From: Bacillota bacterium
Lineage (GTDB): Bacteria; Bacillota; Clostridia; Christensenellales; UMGS416
Direction of reading: 5' to 3'
NCBI GenBank assembly: GCA_023428265.1
Contig: JAEYYW010000073.1
Location: 1-8,653, forward strand
Length of the DNA: 8,653 bases
A program made the translations under genes and the position numbers. Shown piece after piece: positions 1-6,030 of the stretch; position 1 is the first letter of the stretch; each line of letters begins with the position of its first letter. The notes beneath the pieces were generated by a model, which saw nothing but the letters and a program-made list of their open reading frames with translations, ran no database searches and was not told where the DNA came from.

Positions 1-124
1 TCACAGAGGTATGGCAGCGTAAACCTGACCGGGCCGTTGCAAGCCCATGCAAAAAATACCGTTTCCTGCCGCTTTGTCGTTCATCGGCTGCATTGAGCAA
101 GCAAATACCATTCATCGCATTTTT

Positions 125-156
125 TTGAATTGTGCCGTGGCTTCAGGGCTTATATG
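125..156 (+). promoter_or_regulatory. possible promoter of the methyltransferase gene, long spacer
   Basis: TTGAAT (125-130) could be a -35 box and TATATG (151-156) a -10 box, separated by 20 bp; reading the -10 as TTATAT gives 19 bp. Either spacer is longer than the usual 17 bp and is of the type that MerR-family regulators act on. A start near 163 would leave a short leader carrying the ribosome binding site at 170-175. No strong dyad is seen in the spacer, only GCCGTGGC at 134-141. The rest of 1-181 shows no recognisable gene on either strand; short open frames there have no family resemblance. Confidence 0.3.
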
Positions 157-181
157 ATGAATGCCAGGCGGAGGTAAAATC

Positions 182-1243
182 ATGACAAGAAACATGGCTT
201 TGTGGTTGCGTGACTTGCGGTCAGCCGGGCAAAAGAAAGCGCTGCCCATATTGTCCTTCCCGTCTGTGCAGTTGCTGGGCTGCGATGTGCGCGAGCTCAT
301 CGGCAGCAGCGAGCGGCAAGCGCAAGGCATGAAAAGAATCGCGGACCGCTGCCAAACGGTGGCAGCCGTGAGCATGATGGACCTTTCGGTGGAGGCGGAG
401 GCGTTTGGCGCCGCGGTGCGGTTCACACCCGATGAAGTGCCCACGGTAACCGACCGGCTGGTGGACACAGCCGAAGAGGCCGAAGCGCTGGCGGTTCCGG
501 CGGTGGGCGCGGGGCGCACCGGGCGTTACGTGGAGGCCATCGGCAAGGCCGCGGGGCTCATCACCGACAGGCCGGTGCTCTCCGGCGTGATCGGCCCGTT
601 TTCACTGGCGGGGCGGCTGATGGACATGACGGAAATCATGATAAAGTGCTATGAGGAGCCCGAAACGGTGCATGCGGTGCTGGAAAAGGCGGCAGAGTTC
701 ATCACGGAGTATATCCAGGCGTTTCGCTCCGCCGGGGCAAGTGGCGTGATCCTGGCCGAGCCGGCGGCGGGGCTGCTCTCCCCCAAGCTCAACGAAGAGT
801 TCTCCACGCAATATGTGAAGCGGATCTTCAACGCTGTGAAAAACGAGAACTTTGTGGCCGTGTATCACAACTGCGGAAACACGGTGCCGCTGCTGGGCTC
901 CCTTTTGACCAACGGCGCCGATGCCTATCATTTTGGCAACGCGGTGGATATGGCGAAGATACTCGAGTTGCTGCCCGGCGATGTGGTGGCCATGGGCAAC
1001 ATTGACCCGGCGGGCCAGTTTCGCAACGGCACGCCCCAATCGGTCTATCAGGCCACAGCATCACTGCTGGCCCGCTGCGGCAAATATCCCAACTGGGTGG
1101 TCTCCTCCGGCTGCGACATCCCGCCGATGGCCGCCTGGGAAAACATCGACGCGTTCTTTGCCGCAGTGCGGGATTACAACGGGAACCACTCGGAAAATCA
1201 GTCCCCCAGCAGCCTGCCCAACCGCTCCAGCTCCGCCAGATAG
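182..1243 (+). CDS. MtaA/CmuA-type corrinoid:CoM methyltransferase-like protein (uroporphyrinogen decarboxylase superfamily)
   Basis: A 353-residue protein of the UroD/MtaA/CmuA superfamily. Members of the MtaA/CmuA branch are cytosolic zinc enzymes that move a methyl group between a methylated corrinoid protein and a thiol such as coenzyme M. The expected zinc motif is visible: His229-x-Cys231 (YHNCGN) and Cys311 (SSGCDIPP). The family segments DLSVEAEAFG, GPFSLAGRLMD and AMGNIDP are also present. True heme-pathway UroD lacks this H-x-C...C zinc site, so a heme role is unlikely. I chose ATG 182 rather than the in-frame ATG 161 because GGAGGT (170-175) sits 6 bases before 182 and inside the longer version. 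The natural domain seems to end near residue 334 (VRDYNGN); the last 15-18 Ser/Pro/Arg-rich residues are encoded antisense to the merR 3' end. No corrinoid protein or substrate-specific methyltransferase is in the window, so the substrate is unknown. Family is confident, exact reaction is not. Confidence 0.88.
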   Translation: MTRNMALWLRDLRSAGQKKALPILSFPSVQLLGCDVRELIGSSERQAQGMKRIADRCQTVAAVSMMDLSVEAEAFGAAVRFTPDEVPTVTDRLVDTAEEAEALAVPAVGAGRTGRYVEAIGKAAGLITDRPVLSGVIGPFSLAGRLMDMTEIMIKCYEEPETVHAVLEKAAEFITEYIQAFRSAGASGVILAEPAAGLLSPKLNEEFSTQYVKRIFNAVKNENFVAVYHNCGNTVPLLGSLLTNGADAYHFGNAVDMAKILELLPGDVVAMGNIDPAGQFRNGTPQSVYQATASLLARCGKYPNWVVSSGCDIPPMAAWENIDAFFAAVRDYNGNHSENQSPSSLPNRSSSAR

Positions 1244-2034
1244 CGGTCATATCGGGGAGAGATCCTCCGCAGGTTTGCCACAACATGCTCATAATAGCCG
1301 GCGGTTTGCAGCAATTCTTTTGCGCGCTGCCCCTTGCGCTGCAAGTCTGCCAGCACATCAGGCGCCTGCCCGGCCAGCACGGCGTCCATCTCCCGCTTGC
1401 GCTCCCGCATCGCACGCAGCTGCGCGAGCCTTTCCTCCTCCGGCAACGCCAGCAGCCGGTCAACCTCCCGCCAATAAGCTTGCTGCACTTCTCCATGCGG
1501 TTCGCCGGGCGCGGCAACCTCCGGCAGGTCCAGCTCCAGGCCATCCAGGAAGCAAATGATCTCTTCCAGAGCTTCCCTCTGCCGGGCAGTTTCAACCGGC
1601 TCCGCCAGAAAGGGTTGGAAATGGGCTTCCAGCATTTGGCCAAAGCCGCCGGGGAACGCAAGCCGCAGCCTCTCCCCCACCGTTTCCAGCCGCAAGTCAC
1701 CGGTGATTGGCTTGCCGGACTGTGCCAGGCGCATCATTTCATCCGCCCTGGCGGCCATGCCGTCCAGCTCCCGCTGCCGCTCCGACAGCGACCGGCGGTG
1801 GGTGTGCAGCAGCTCTCCCAGCGCCTCCGGATGGCCGATCGCCTGCCGGACCATGTCCAGAGGCATCTCAACCGACCGCAGCGCCGCAATCAGCCGCAAG
1901 CGCTCCACATCACCAGCGCTGTAATCCCGATATCCATTTTCCAGAACCGACGGGGAAATCAGGCCGATGCCCTCGTAATAATGCAGAGCTTTTCTGGTCA
2001 GGCCAGAGCGCTCCATCGCCTCACGGATGCGCAT
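1198..2034 (-). CDS. MerR-family transcriptional regulator
   Basis: A 278-residue regulator. Residues 2-70 are a typical MerR winged helix-turn-helix: MRIREAMERSGLTRKALHYYE, then GLISPSV, NGYRDYS, and VERLRLIAALRSVEMPLDMVRQAI. A charged dimerisation helix follows at about 75-105. The remaining C-terminal part (about 110-278) is predicted mostly helical and Glu/Arg/Leu-rich; I do not recognise its effector fold. The protein has a single cysteine, so Cys-based metal sensing as in MerR, ZntR or CueR is unlikely and an organic ligand is more plausible. A GTG at 2043 would add three residues. ATG 2034 is preferred because GGGTGAT (2045-2039) lies 4 bases before it and the domain begins there. The promoter predicts a transcript start near 2045, so the leader is very short. 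It is convergent with the methyltransferase gene, overlapping it by 46 bp. Confidence 0.9.
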   Translation of the reverse strand: MRIREAMERSGLTRKALHYYEGIGLISPSVLENGYRDYSAGDVERLRLIAALRSVEMPLDMVRQAIGHPEALGELLHTHRRSLSERQRELDGMAARADEMMRLAQSGKPITGDLRLETVGERLRLAFPGGFGQMLEAHFQPFLAEPVETARQREALEEIICFLDGLELDLPEVAAPGEPHGEVQQAYWREVDRLLALPEEERLAQLRAMRERKREMDAVLAGQAPDVLADLQRKGQRAKELLQTAGYYEHVVANLRRISPRYDRYLAELERLGRLLGD

Positions 2035-2051
2035 ATCAATCACCCGATTGC

Positions 2052-2082
2052 ATCATACACCGTGCCCATGGGGAACAGTCAA
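2052..2082 (-). promoter_or_regulatory. merR promoter with 19-bp spacer and operator dyad
   Basis: On the minus strand TTGACT (2082-2077) and TATGAT (2057-2052) form -35 and -10 boxes separated by 19 bp. This over-long spacer is the hallmark of promoters that MerR-family proteins activate by DNA distortion. The spacer contains the perfect dyad CCCATGGG (2065-2072), close to its centre. The expected transcript start is about 2045, next to or overlapping the possible GTG start. Autoregulation by the MerR protein is inferred. Confidence 0.6.
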
Positions 2083-2114
2083 CCCCGCAGCAACATAGTT
2101 TGCCGAATGGCAGC

Positions 2115-2151
2115 AAAAGGCCGAAACGGAAGCTTGTTCCGCTCCGGCCTT
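2115..2151 (-). terminator. intrinsic terminator after the zinc-ribbon gene
   Basis: The two outer arms 2117-2123 and 2145-2151 (AAGGCCG/CGGCCTT) pair, as do the inner arms 2127-2131 and 2137-2141 (CGGAA/TTCCG), around a GCTTG loop with a small internal bulge. In the minus direction the stem ends in TTTT (2118-2115). It lies 22 bases past the zinc-ribbon stop codon and before the merR promoter, so it separates the two transcripts. The T-run is short. Confidence 0.65.
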
Positions 2152-2172
2152 GCCATCGTCGTTCTCCGCGGG

Positions 2173-2292
2173 CTATTTCTTCACGGTTTGGGGTTGCGGC
2201 GCTGAGGTGGCGCCCTTCAGGCGGAATCCGCAGTTGTCGCAATAGATCGTGCCGGGATCTGCAACCGTGCCGCACTTCGGACATGTAAACAT
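2173..2292 (-). CDS. 39-residue zinc-ribbon microprotein
   Basis: A 39-residue protein that is almost entirely one zinc ribbon: Cys4-Pro-Lys-Cys7-Gly, ten spacer residues, then Cys18-Asp-Asn-Cys21-Gly. The four cysteines in two CxxC knuckles should bind one zinc ion. It resembles the zinc-ribbon modules placed at the N-terminus of many Firmicute membrane proteins, but here stands alone, followed by a flexible tail rich in Pro, Gln and Lys. AAGGAGG (2306-2300) is 7 bases before the ATG, a near-ideal ribosome binding site, which strongly argues that this short frame is translated. It lies 78 bases downstream of the c-di-GMP gene on the same strand and is followed by a terminator, so it may be the last gene of that transcript. 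The partner (protein or nucleic acid) is unknown. Confidence 0.82.
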   Translation of the reverse strand: MFTCPKCGTVADPGTIYCDNCGFRLKGATSAPQPQTVKK

Positions 2293-2327
2293 TGTCTCTC
2301 CTCCTTAAGATCCTTTGTTTATGATTG

Positions 2328-2344
2328 CCGGGCCTCTTGCCCGG
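2328..2344 (-). other. GC-rich hairpin between c-di-GMP gene and zinc-ribbon gene
   Basis: CCGGGC and GCCCGG form a perfect 6-bp stem with a 5-base loop, 27 bases after the c-di-GMP gene stop. No T-run follows on the minus strand (CAATCATAAAC), so it is not a convincing terminator. It could attenuate readthrough or stabilise an mRNA end. Confidence 0.4.
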
Positions 2345-2370
2345 TTGGCATCAAGCATCTTTTGGGGTGG

Positions 2371-4530
2371 CTACCGCATTTGGTCAGTCAGCCGGTTGAG
2401 CACCGACGCGAAGGCATTCACAACCTCGGGGTCAAACTGGGTGCCGGAGTTGCGGAAGATCTCCCGCAGCGCCTGCTCCTGGCTCACCGCCGGCTTGTAA
2501 GGCCTGCCCCGCGTCATCACATCAAAGGCGTCCACCACGGCCAGGATCCGGGAGGGCAGCGGAATCGCCTCGCCCTTTAGGCCCTGCGGGTAACCCTCTC
2601 CGTCCCACCGCTCGTGGTGGCCCAGAATGTATTCCGCCACAAGCACCAGCTCAGGAGCGCTCCGCACAATGCGGTACCCGATACCGGAGTGGCGCTTGAT
2701 CTGCTCCCACTCATCATCGGTCAGGATGCCGGGCTTGTTGAGAATCCGATAATCGATGGCGGCGTTGCCGATGTCATGCAGCAGTGCCAGCGTGTGCAGA
2801 TCGGCAAGCTCCGTATCCTTGAGCATAAGCTCCTTGCCCACCCGGTCGCACAGCTCCAGGACCCTGCCGGTGTGCTCCTCGCCCTCCAGGCTGCCGTCGC
2901 CCACCCTGCCGCGCATGGCCATCAGAAAGTCATTGTGGGCGGTGCGGCTGTCCAGCAGCTTGTTTTTATACATCATGTCTTCCGCGGCCTTGATCACCTG
3001 TGACACATCCATCGCAGGATTGTCTTTGGTGCTGTATCCCAGGGAGATGCTGGGGCTCAGCGCCCTGCCCTCCGTGCGATACTCGGCGCAGCGGTCGGTA
3101 ATTCTTTTGCAGATCGCGGCAACATGGGCGGCATCGGTGCGGGGGAGCAGGATTGTGAACTCATCGCCACCCCAGCGGCTGATAATGTCTTCCGCCCGGC
3201 AGGAGTCGCGCAGCACCTGCGCCATCGCCTTCAGAAGCTCATCGCCCTCCCCGTGGCCAAACACATCGTTGACCAGCTTGAGGTTGTTGGCGTCGCCCAT
3301 GATCACCGAAAGGGGCATCTGGCGCTCGGTGTCGAGCCGCTTCAGCTCCTCCTCGAAGAAGGCCCTGTTGTATAGCCCGGTGAGCGTGTCATGATAGCTG
3401 AGAAACAGGATCTCCTCTTCCTTGCGATGCTGCTCGGTTACATCCCGAAACACGACCACAAGGCCGAGCATGGTTCCTTCGGCGCTCTTCAGCGGCGCCG
3501 CTCTGCCGGAGATGATGCGCTCAACACCGTCGCGGGAGCGCACGCTCATGCCGCCGCGGAAGGAGGCCGCCTCGCCGTGCTTGAACACCTGCGAGGCCAT
3601 TTCGGCAAAGGAAGCAATGGATTGGCCGCTGTAAAGCTCCAGCACGTCGCCGATCGGGCGGCCCAGCGCCGAGCCCCCGAACCAGCCGGTGAGCTGCTCT
3701 GCCACGCCGTTGATCATCGTGACGGCGCCCTGACTGTCCGTAGAAATCACGCCGTCGCCGATGCTGTCCAGCGTCACGCGGAGCTGCTCGGTTTCAGCGT
3801 CCAGCGCCTTCTCAATCAGCTTGCGGGCCGTGACGTCGTTGAGCACCGTCGCAAACCGCCCTGATGACAAACGGAACACGGTAAACTCCAGATGCTTGCC
3901 CACGGTCTGGGAAAAAACCTGGAAGTGCATTGTCTTGCCGCTCTCCACAACGGATTGAAAGCTCTCCAGCCAAAACAACCGCTCGCCGGGCAGCAGTTTG
4001 GTCAGGTTGATGGAGCCTTCTTCCCAAACCGCGGTGCCGGTAATGTCTGCCCAGGCCGGGTTGCTGTTCAGCGTGCGCACGGCCACCGGCCGCCCCTCCG
4101 GGCTCATGTCCAGCTCGTGAACGGACCAACCGTAGAGCATTGCGTTAAACAGTGTGCGATATTGCTCCTCGCTCCTGGCCAGCACCTGCCGGTTTTCCTC
4201 CAGCAGAGCGTAGTTTTCCCTGAGCTTGCGGAGGCTTTCGTCCAGCTGCACGGAGTAGGCCGCTTCCTTCCGAAGCACTTTGCGCACCAGGACAAACAGC
4301 AGCAGCGCGGTGATCAGCACATAGGCGACGCCCTTGATCATGCCCAGCAGCTTCAGTGTTGCCGGGTCGCTTTGTGCCAGCAAGGGGGCGAAGCTGTCAG
4401 AAACCAGGATCCACAAGCAGCCAACCACACCGTAGAGCCCCGCGATCATCATCGCGCCGGCGCCGGTTTTGCGGGGCTCCCCAGACTGGCCGGGCTTTCG
4501 GCTCTGCTGGCGGTTTGCTTGCAATCCCAC
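2371..4530 (-). CDS. membrane-anchored PAS-PAS-GGDEF-HD-GYP cyclic-di-GMP turnover protein
   Basis: A 719-residue signalling protein. Two membrane helices lie at about 27-46 and 60-82, then a coiled linker (about 88-125), PAS-like domains at about 122-238 and 248-368, GGDEF at about 376-528 and HD-GYP at about 545-719. The GGDEF site is intact (GGDEF at 454-458, metal Asp413 in GDANNLK), with a product-inhibition I-site RAED (445-448) exactly five residues upstream, so c-di-GMP synthesis is plausible. The HD-GYP half has His553, His585-Asp586, His614, His638/His639, the GYP triplet (646-648) and Asp667, the expected metal ligands for c-di-GMP hydrolysis. However, the usual HDIGK is HDIGN: Asn589 replaces the conserved Lys. 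The start is GTG, with AAAGGAG (4543-4537) six bases upstream. The role is probably to sense an internal or membrane signal and set c-di-GMP for motility or surface behaviour; the net direction is not predictable. Confidence 0.93.
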   Translation of the reverse strand: MGLQANRQQSRKPGQSGEPRKTGAGAMMIAGLYGVVGCLWILVSDSFAPLLAQSDPATLKLLGMIKGVAYVLITALLLFVLVRKVLRKEAAYSVQLDESLRKLRENYALLEENRQVLARSEEQYRTLFNAMLYGWSVHELDMSPEGRPVAVRTLNSNPAWADITGTAVWEEGSINLTKLLPGERLFWLESFQSVVESGKTMHFQVFSQTVGKHLEFTVFRLSSGRFATVLNDVTARKLIEKALDAETEQLRVTLDSIGDGVISTDSQGAVTMINGVAEQLTGWFGGSALGRPIGDVLELYSGQSIASFAEMASQVFKHGEAASFRGGMSVRSRDGVERIISGRAAPLKSAEGTMLGLVVVFRDVTEQHRKEEEILFLSYHDTLTGLYNRAFFEEELKRLDTERQMPLSVIMGDANNLKLVNDVFGHGEGDELLKAMAQVLRDSCRAEDIISRWGGDEFTILLPRTDAAHVAAICKRITDRCAEYRTEGRALSPSISLGYSTKDNPAMDVSQVIKAAEDMMYKNKLLDSRTAHNDFLMAMRGRVGDGSLEGEEHTGRVLELCDRVGKELMLKDTELADLHTLALLHDIGNAAIDYRILNKPGILTDDEWEQIKRHSGIGYRIVRSAPELVLVAEYILGHHERWDGEGYPQGLKGEAIPLPSRILAVVDAFDVMTRGRPYKPAVSQEQALREIFRNSGTQFDPEVVNAFASVLNRLTDQMR

Positions 4531-4592
4531 TTTCTGCTCCTTTCAATCGGCGTGTTGACAGAAAATCACGCCGTTATCTCGTGCGTAATTGC

Positions 4593-4621
4593 TATATACC
4601 CAGAAATGAAACATTTAAACT
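4593..4621 (-). promoter_or_regulatory. weak candidate promoter of the c-di-GMP gene
   Basis: TATATA (4598-4593) with a poor -35 AGTTTA (4621-4616) at a 17-bp spacing is the best sigma-A-like match in the 162-bp gap between this gene and the upstream XRE gene. The -35 is weak. A sigma-28-like reading (TAAA then GGTATATA) is no better. The gap also holds a direct repeat CTTCAG (4645-4650 and 4657-4662). No c-di-GMP riboswitch core is seen. Confidence 0.22.
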
Positions 4622-4692
4622 TTGATATGAACGAATTTAACAGACTTCAGCGTTTGCTTCAGGAGAAATGGTATAATCGGGCAAAACAGGCA

Positions 4693-5529
4693 TTACCGAT
4701 TCAGCAGGTACTTCATTTTGTTTGCAGTTTCCGTTTCCGGCGAGGGGACATGGACGAACAATCTCAAGCCTGAATGATCGGGGACATCATAACAGCTGCT
4801 TTCAAAATCCAACATGCCCGCAACTGGGTGGTTGAAATGCTTGTAAACACCGCCGTCGTCTATGATTTCATGCAAAGGCCACCACTTGGCAAACTCAGCG
4901 CTATGCGCTTTGAGGTCTTCAATAAACTCCGCGAACCATGGGTCATCGATATATTTCCCGCACGTTAAGCGAAAACGGCCGAGCAGGCTCTTGGCATGAG
5001 CGTCCCAATTGCTGTATAGCTTTTTGAAATACGCATCGGTGAACATCGCCCAAACAACATTTCGCTGGCGGGCGTTCATGCTTTCGAAATCGCCAAGCAG
5101 GATGCATGCCGCCTGATTCCACGCAACCACGTTCCACCTTTGGTCTGCGACAAACGACGGGCAGAGGGCCAGACTATCCAAAACATGCTGAAGGATCGGG
5201 CTGATTGGCTTTTGGCTTTCGGGCACATCTGAAGGAAGCGGCTGGTTTGCCAGCCGGTATAGATGCATGCGTTCCTGTCTGTCCAGCATCAACGCTCTGG
5301 ACAGGCTCTCGATTACCTGTGAGGATACATGAATATCCCTTCCCTGCTCCAGCCATGTGTACCAGGTTAAACCGACTCCGGCCAACTGTGCCACTTCTTC
5401 TCTTCTCAAGCCGGGCGTACGCCTTCGCTCTGCCGATGAGAATCCTGCCTCAGACGGCGAGATTTTTGCCCTTCGGGTTTTTAAGAAATCCGCCAGTTCT
5501 TTCTGCCGGAACCCATCATGGTTACGCAT
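4693..5529 (-). CDS. XRE-family regulator with MmyB-like ligand-binding domain
   Basis: A 278-residue DNA-binding protein. Residues 8-85 form the helix-turn-helix with the hallmark of MmyB-type regulators: RRRTPGLRREEVAQLAGVG followed by TWYTWLEQGR (about 36-64). Residues 108-265 match the MmyB C-terminal PAS-like domain: a FVADQRWNVVAWNQAA segment, then FNHPVAGMLDFES and LRLFVHVPSP near the end. In related proteins this domain binds a small hydrophobic, fatty-acid-like ligand; the ligand here is unknown. The start is ATG 5529, with AAGGAT (5540-5535) five bases upstream. It is divergent from the VOC/hydrolase operon across a 113-bp region with inverted repeats, the usual arrangement for a local regulator of the neighbouring enzymes and of itself. 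Base composition is lower in GC than the flanking c-di-GMP and methyltransferase genes. Confidence 0.92.
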   Translation of the reverse strand: MRNHDGFRQKELADFLKTRRAKISPSEAGFSSAERRRTPGLRREEVAQLAGVGLTWYTWLEQGRDIHVSSQVIESLSRALMLDRQERMHLYRLANQPLPSDVPESQKPISPILQHVLDSLALCPSFVADQRWNVVAWNQAACILLGDFESMNARQRNVVWAMFTDAYFKKLYSNWDAHAKSLLGRFRLTCGKYIDDPWFAEFIEDLKAHSAEFAKWWPLHEIIDDGGVYKHFNHPVAGMLDFESSCYDVPDHSGLRLFVHVPSPETETANKMKYLLNR

Positions 5530-5542
5530 CTGTAATCCTTCG

Positions 5543-5559
5543 TGGTATTTTTAATACCA
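5543..5559. promoter_or_regulatory. inverted repeat, candidate operator
   Basis: TGGTATT-TTT-AATACCA is a perfect inverted repeat with 7-bp arms. It sits 14 bases upstream of the XRE start codon, inside the predicted XRE leader. The right half extends to AATACCAG (5553-5560), repeated at 5604-5611 in the same region. It could be a binding site of the XRE/MmyB regulator or an RNA hairpin in the leader. Confidence 0.5.
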
Positions 5560-5581
5560 GCATATTTTGACTCCTATCTAC

Positions 5582-5610
5582 ATTATAAACATTCGTTTAT
5601 TGTAATACCA
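5582..5610 (-). promoter_or_regulatory. XRE gene promoter overlapping inverted repeat and AATACCAG element
   Basis: A perfect -10 TATAAT (5587-5582) lies 17 bp from TGGTAT (5610-5605), a weak -35. The -35 is made by the second AATACCAG copy (5604-5611), and the spacer contains the inverted repeat in the next entry. A protein bound here would interfere directly with transcription, so autoregulation is likely. The promoter of the divergent VOC gene is less clear; TTGACT (5567-5572) has no -10 box at a proper distance. Confidence 0.45.
5585..5600. promoter_or_regulatory. inverted repeat ATAAAC-ATTC-GTTTAT, candidate operator
   Basis: Perfect 6-bp arms flank a 4-base centre. It lies between the boxes of the XRE promoter and about 43 bp before the VOC start, so one bound protein could control both directions. 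It differs in sequence from the TGGTATT repeat, so two different binding proteins or two binding modes are possible. Confidence 0.45.
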
Positions 5611-5642
5611 GAAGCAAATATTTAAATCGGGAGGGCAGAAAA

Positions 5643-6014
5643 ATGAAGTATCTTTGGACGACTGTCAACGTGGAAAACCTGGATGAATCGGTCGATTTCT
5701 ATTCCGATCTGGTGGGGCTGAAACTATTAAGGCGCTTTCCCGCGGGGCCAGGGGTGGAAATAGCTTTTATGGGCAACGGCACCGACAATGAAACGCTTCT
5801 CGAGCTCATGGCAGACAGCAGCATCGGCACAATCGGTTTCAGTGAGTTTATTTCCATCGGGTTTGCCGTCGATTCTGTTGACGCAATGCTGGATCTGTTA
5901 AAAGGCAAAAACATTCTCATCCACAGCGGGCCGTTTGAAACACCGGGTTTCAAGTTTTTCACCATTCAGGATCCGGATGGCCTCAGCGTGCAGCTCTTTG
6001 AGCAAAAGCACTGA
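5643..6014 (+). CDS. VOC-superfamily (glyoxalase/bleomycin-resistance fold) protein
   Basis: A 123-residue protein of the vicinal oxygen chelate superfamily, about the usual length for a single two-module chain. The N-terminal module has the signature VNVENLDESVDFYSDLVGL, and the C-terminal module begins at FISIGFAVDSVDAML and ends FFTIQDPDGLSVQLFEQ. In active glyoxalases, strand ends carry His/Glu metal ligands. Here the first position appears to be Thr (WTTVNV) and the last is Gln in VQL, so a glyoxalase I reaction is doubtful. A binding or sequestering role, or a different dioxygenase or isomerase reaction, is possible. GGGAGGG (5629-5635) sits 7 bases before the ATG. Its stop codon touches the ribosome binding site of the hydrolase gene, so the two are almost certainly one operon under the divergent XRE/MmyB regulator. 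Confidence 0.9.
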   Translation: MKYLWTTVNVENLDESVDFYSDLVGLKLLRRFPAGPGVEIAFMGNGTDNETLLELMADSSIGTIGFSEFISIGFAVDSVDAMLDLLKGKNILIHSGPFETPGFKFFTIQDPDGLSVQLFEQKH

Positions 6015-6030
6015 AAGGAGCAGAGTTGAA

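Noticed and set aside
1..113. Short open frames at the left edge (plus frame 1 to a stop at 94-96; minus frame ending at 1-3)
   Set aside because: No ribosome binding site for the minus frame and no family resemblance in any; too short to support.
161..181. ATG at 161 as start of the methyltransferase gene
   Set aside because: The ribosome binding site GGAGGT lies inside this extension and is properly spaced only for ATG 182.
828..1700. Long minus-strand open frame in another frame across the methyltransferase/merR junction
   Set aside because: Trp/Arg/Cys-rich low-plausibility protein, out of frame with the clear MerR protein.
1285..2205. Long plus-strand open frame across merR
   Set aside because: Antisense shadow of the merR gene in GC-rich DNA, with no recognisable domain and no ribosome binding site.
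2036..2284. 82-residue minus-strand frame over the zinc-ribbon gene
   Set aside because: It is a frame shadow; the zinc-ribbon frame has the cysteine knuckles and the ribosome binding site.
4555..4560. Plus-strand TTGACA as a -35 box, and plus-strand TATAAT at 4672-4677
   Set aside because: Neither has a matching partner box at a 15-19 bp spacing, and both point into the antisense of genes.
4531..4692. Possible c-di-GMP riboswitch upstream of the GGDEF/HD-GYP gene
   Set aside because: The conserved GEMM core and its tetraloop receptor pattern are not seen.
3892..4773. 293-residue plus-strand frame across the start of the c-di-GMP gene and the gap
   Set aside because: His/Gln-rich antisense translation of a well-supported gene; no domain.
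5935..6030. Upstream extension of the hydrolase reading frame
   Set aside because: It lies within the VOC gene, lacks a ribosome binding site and encodes a Ser/Arg-rich stretch before the first membrane helix.
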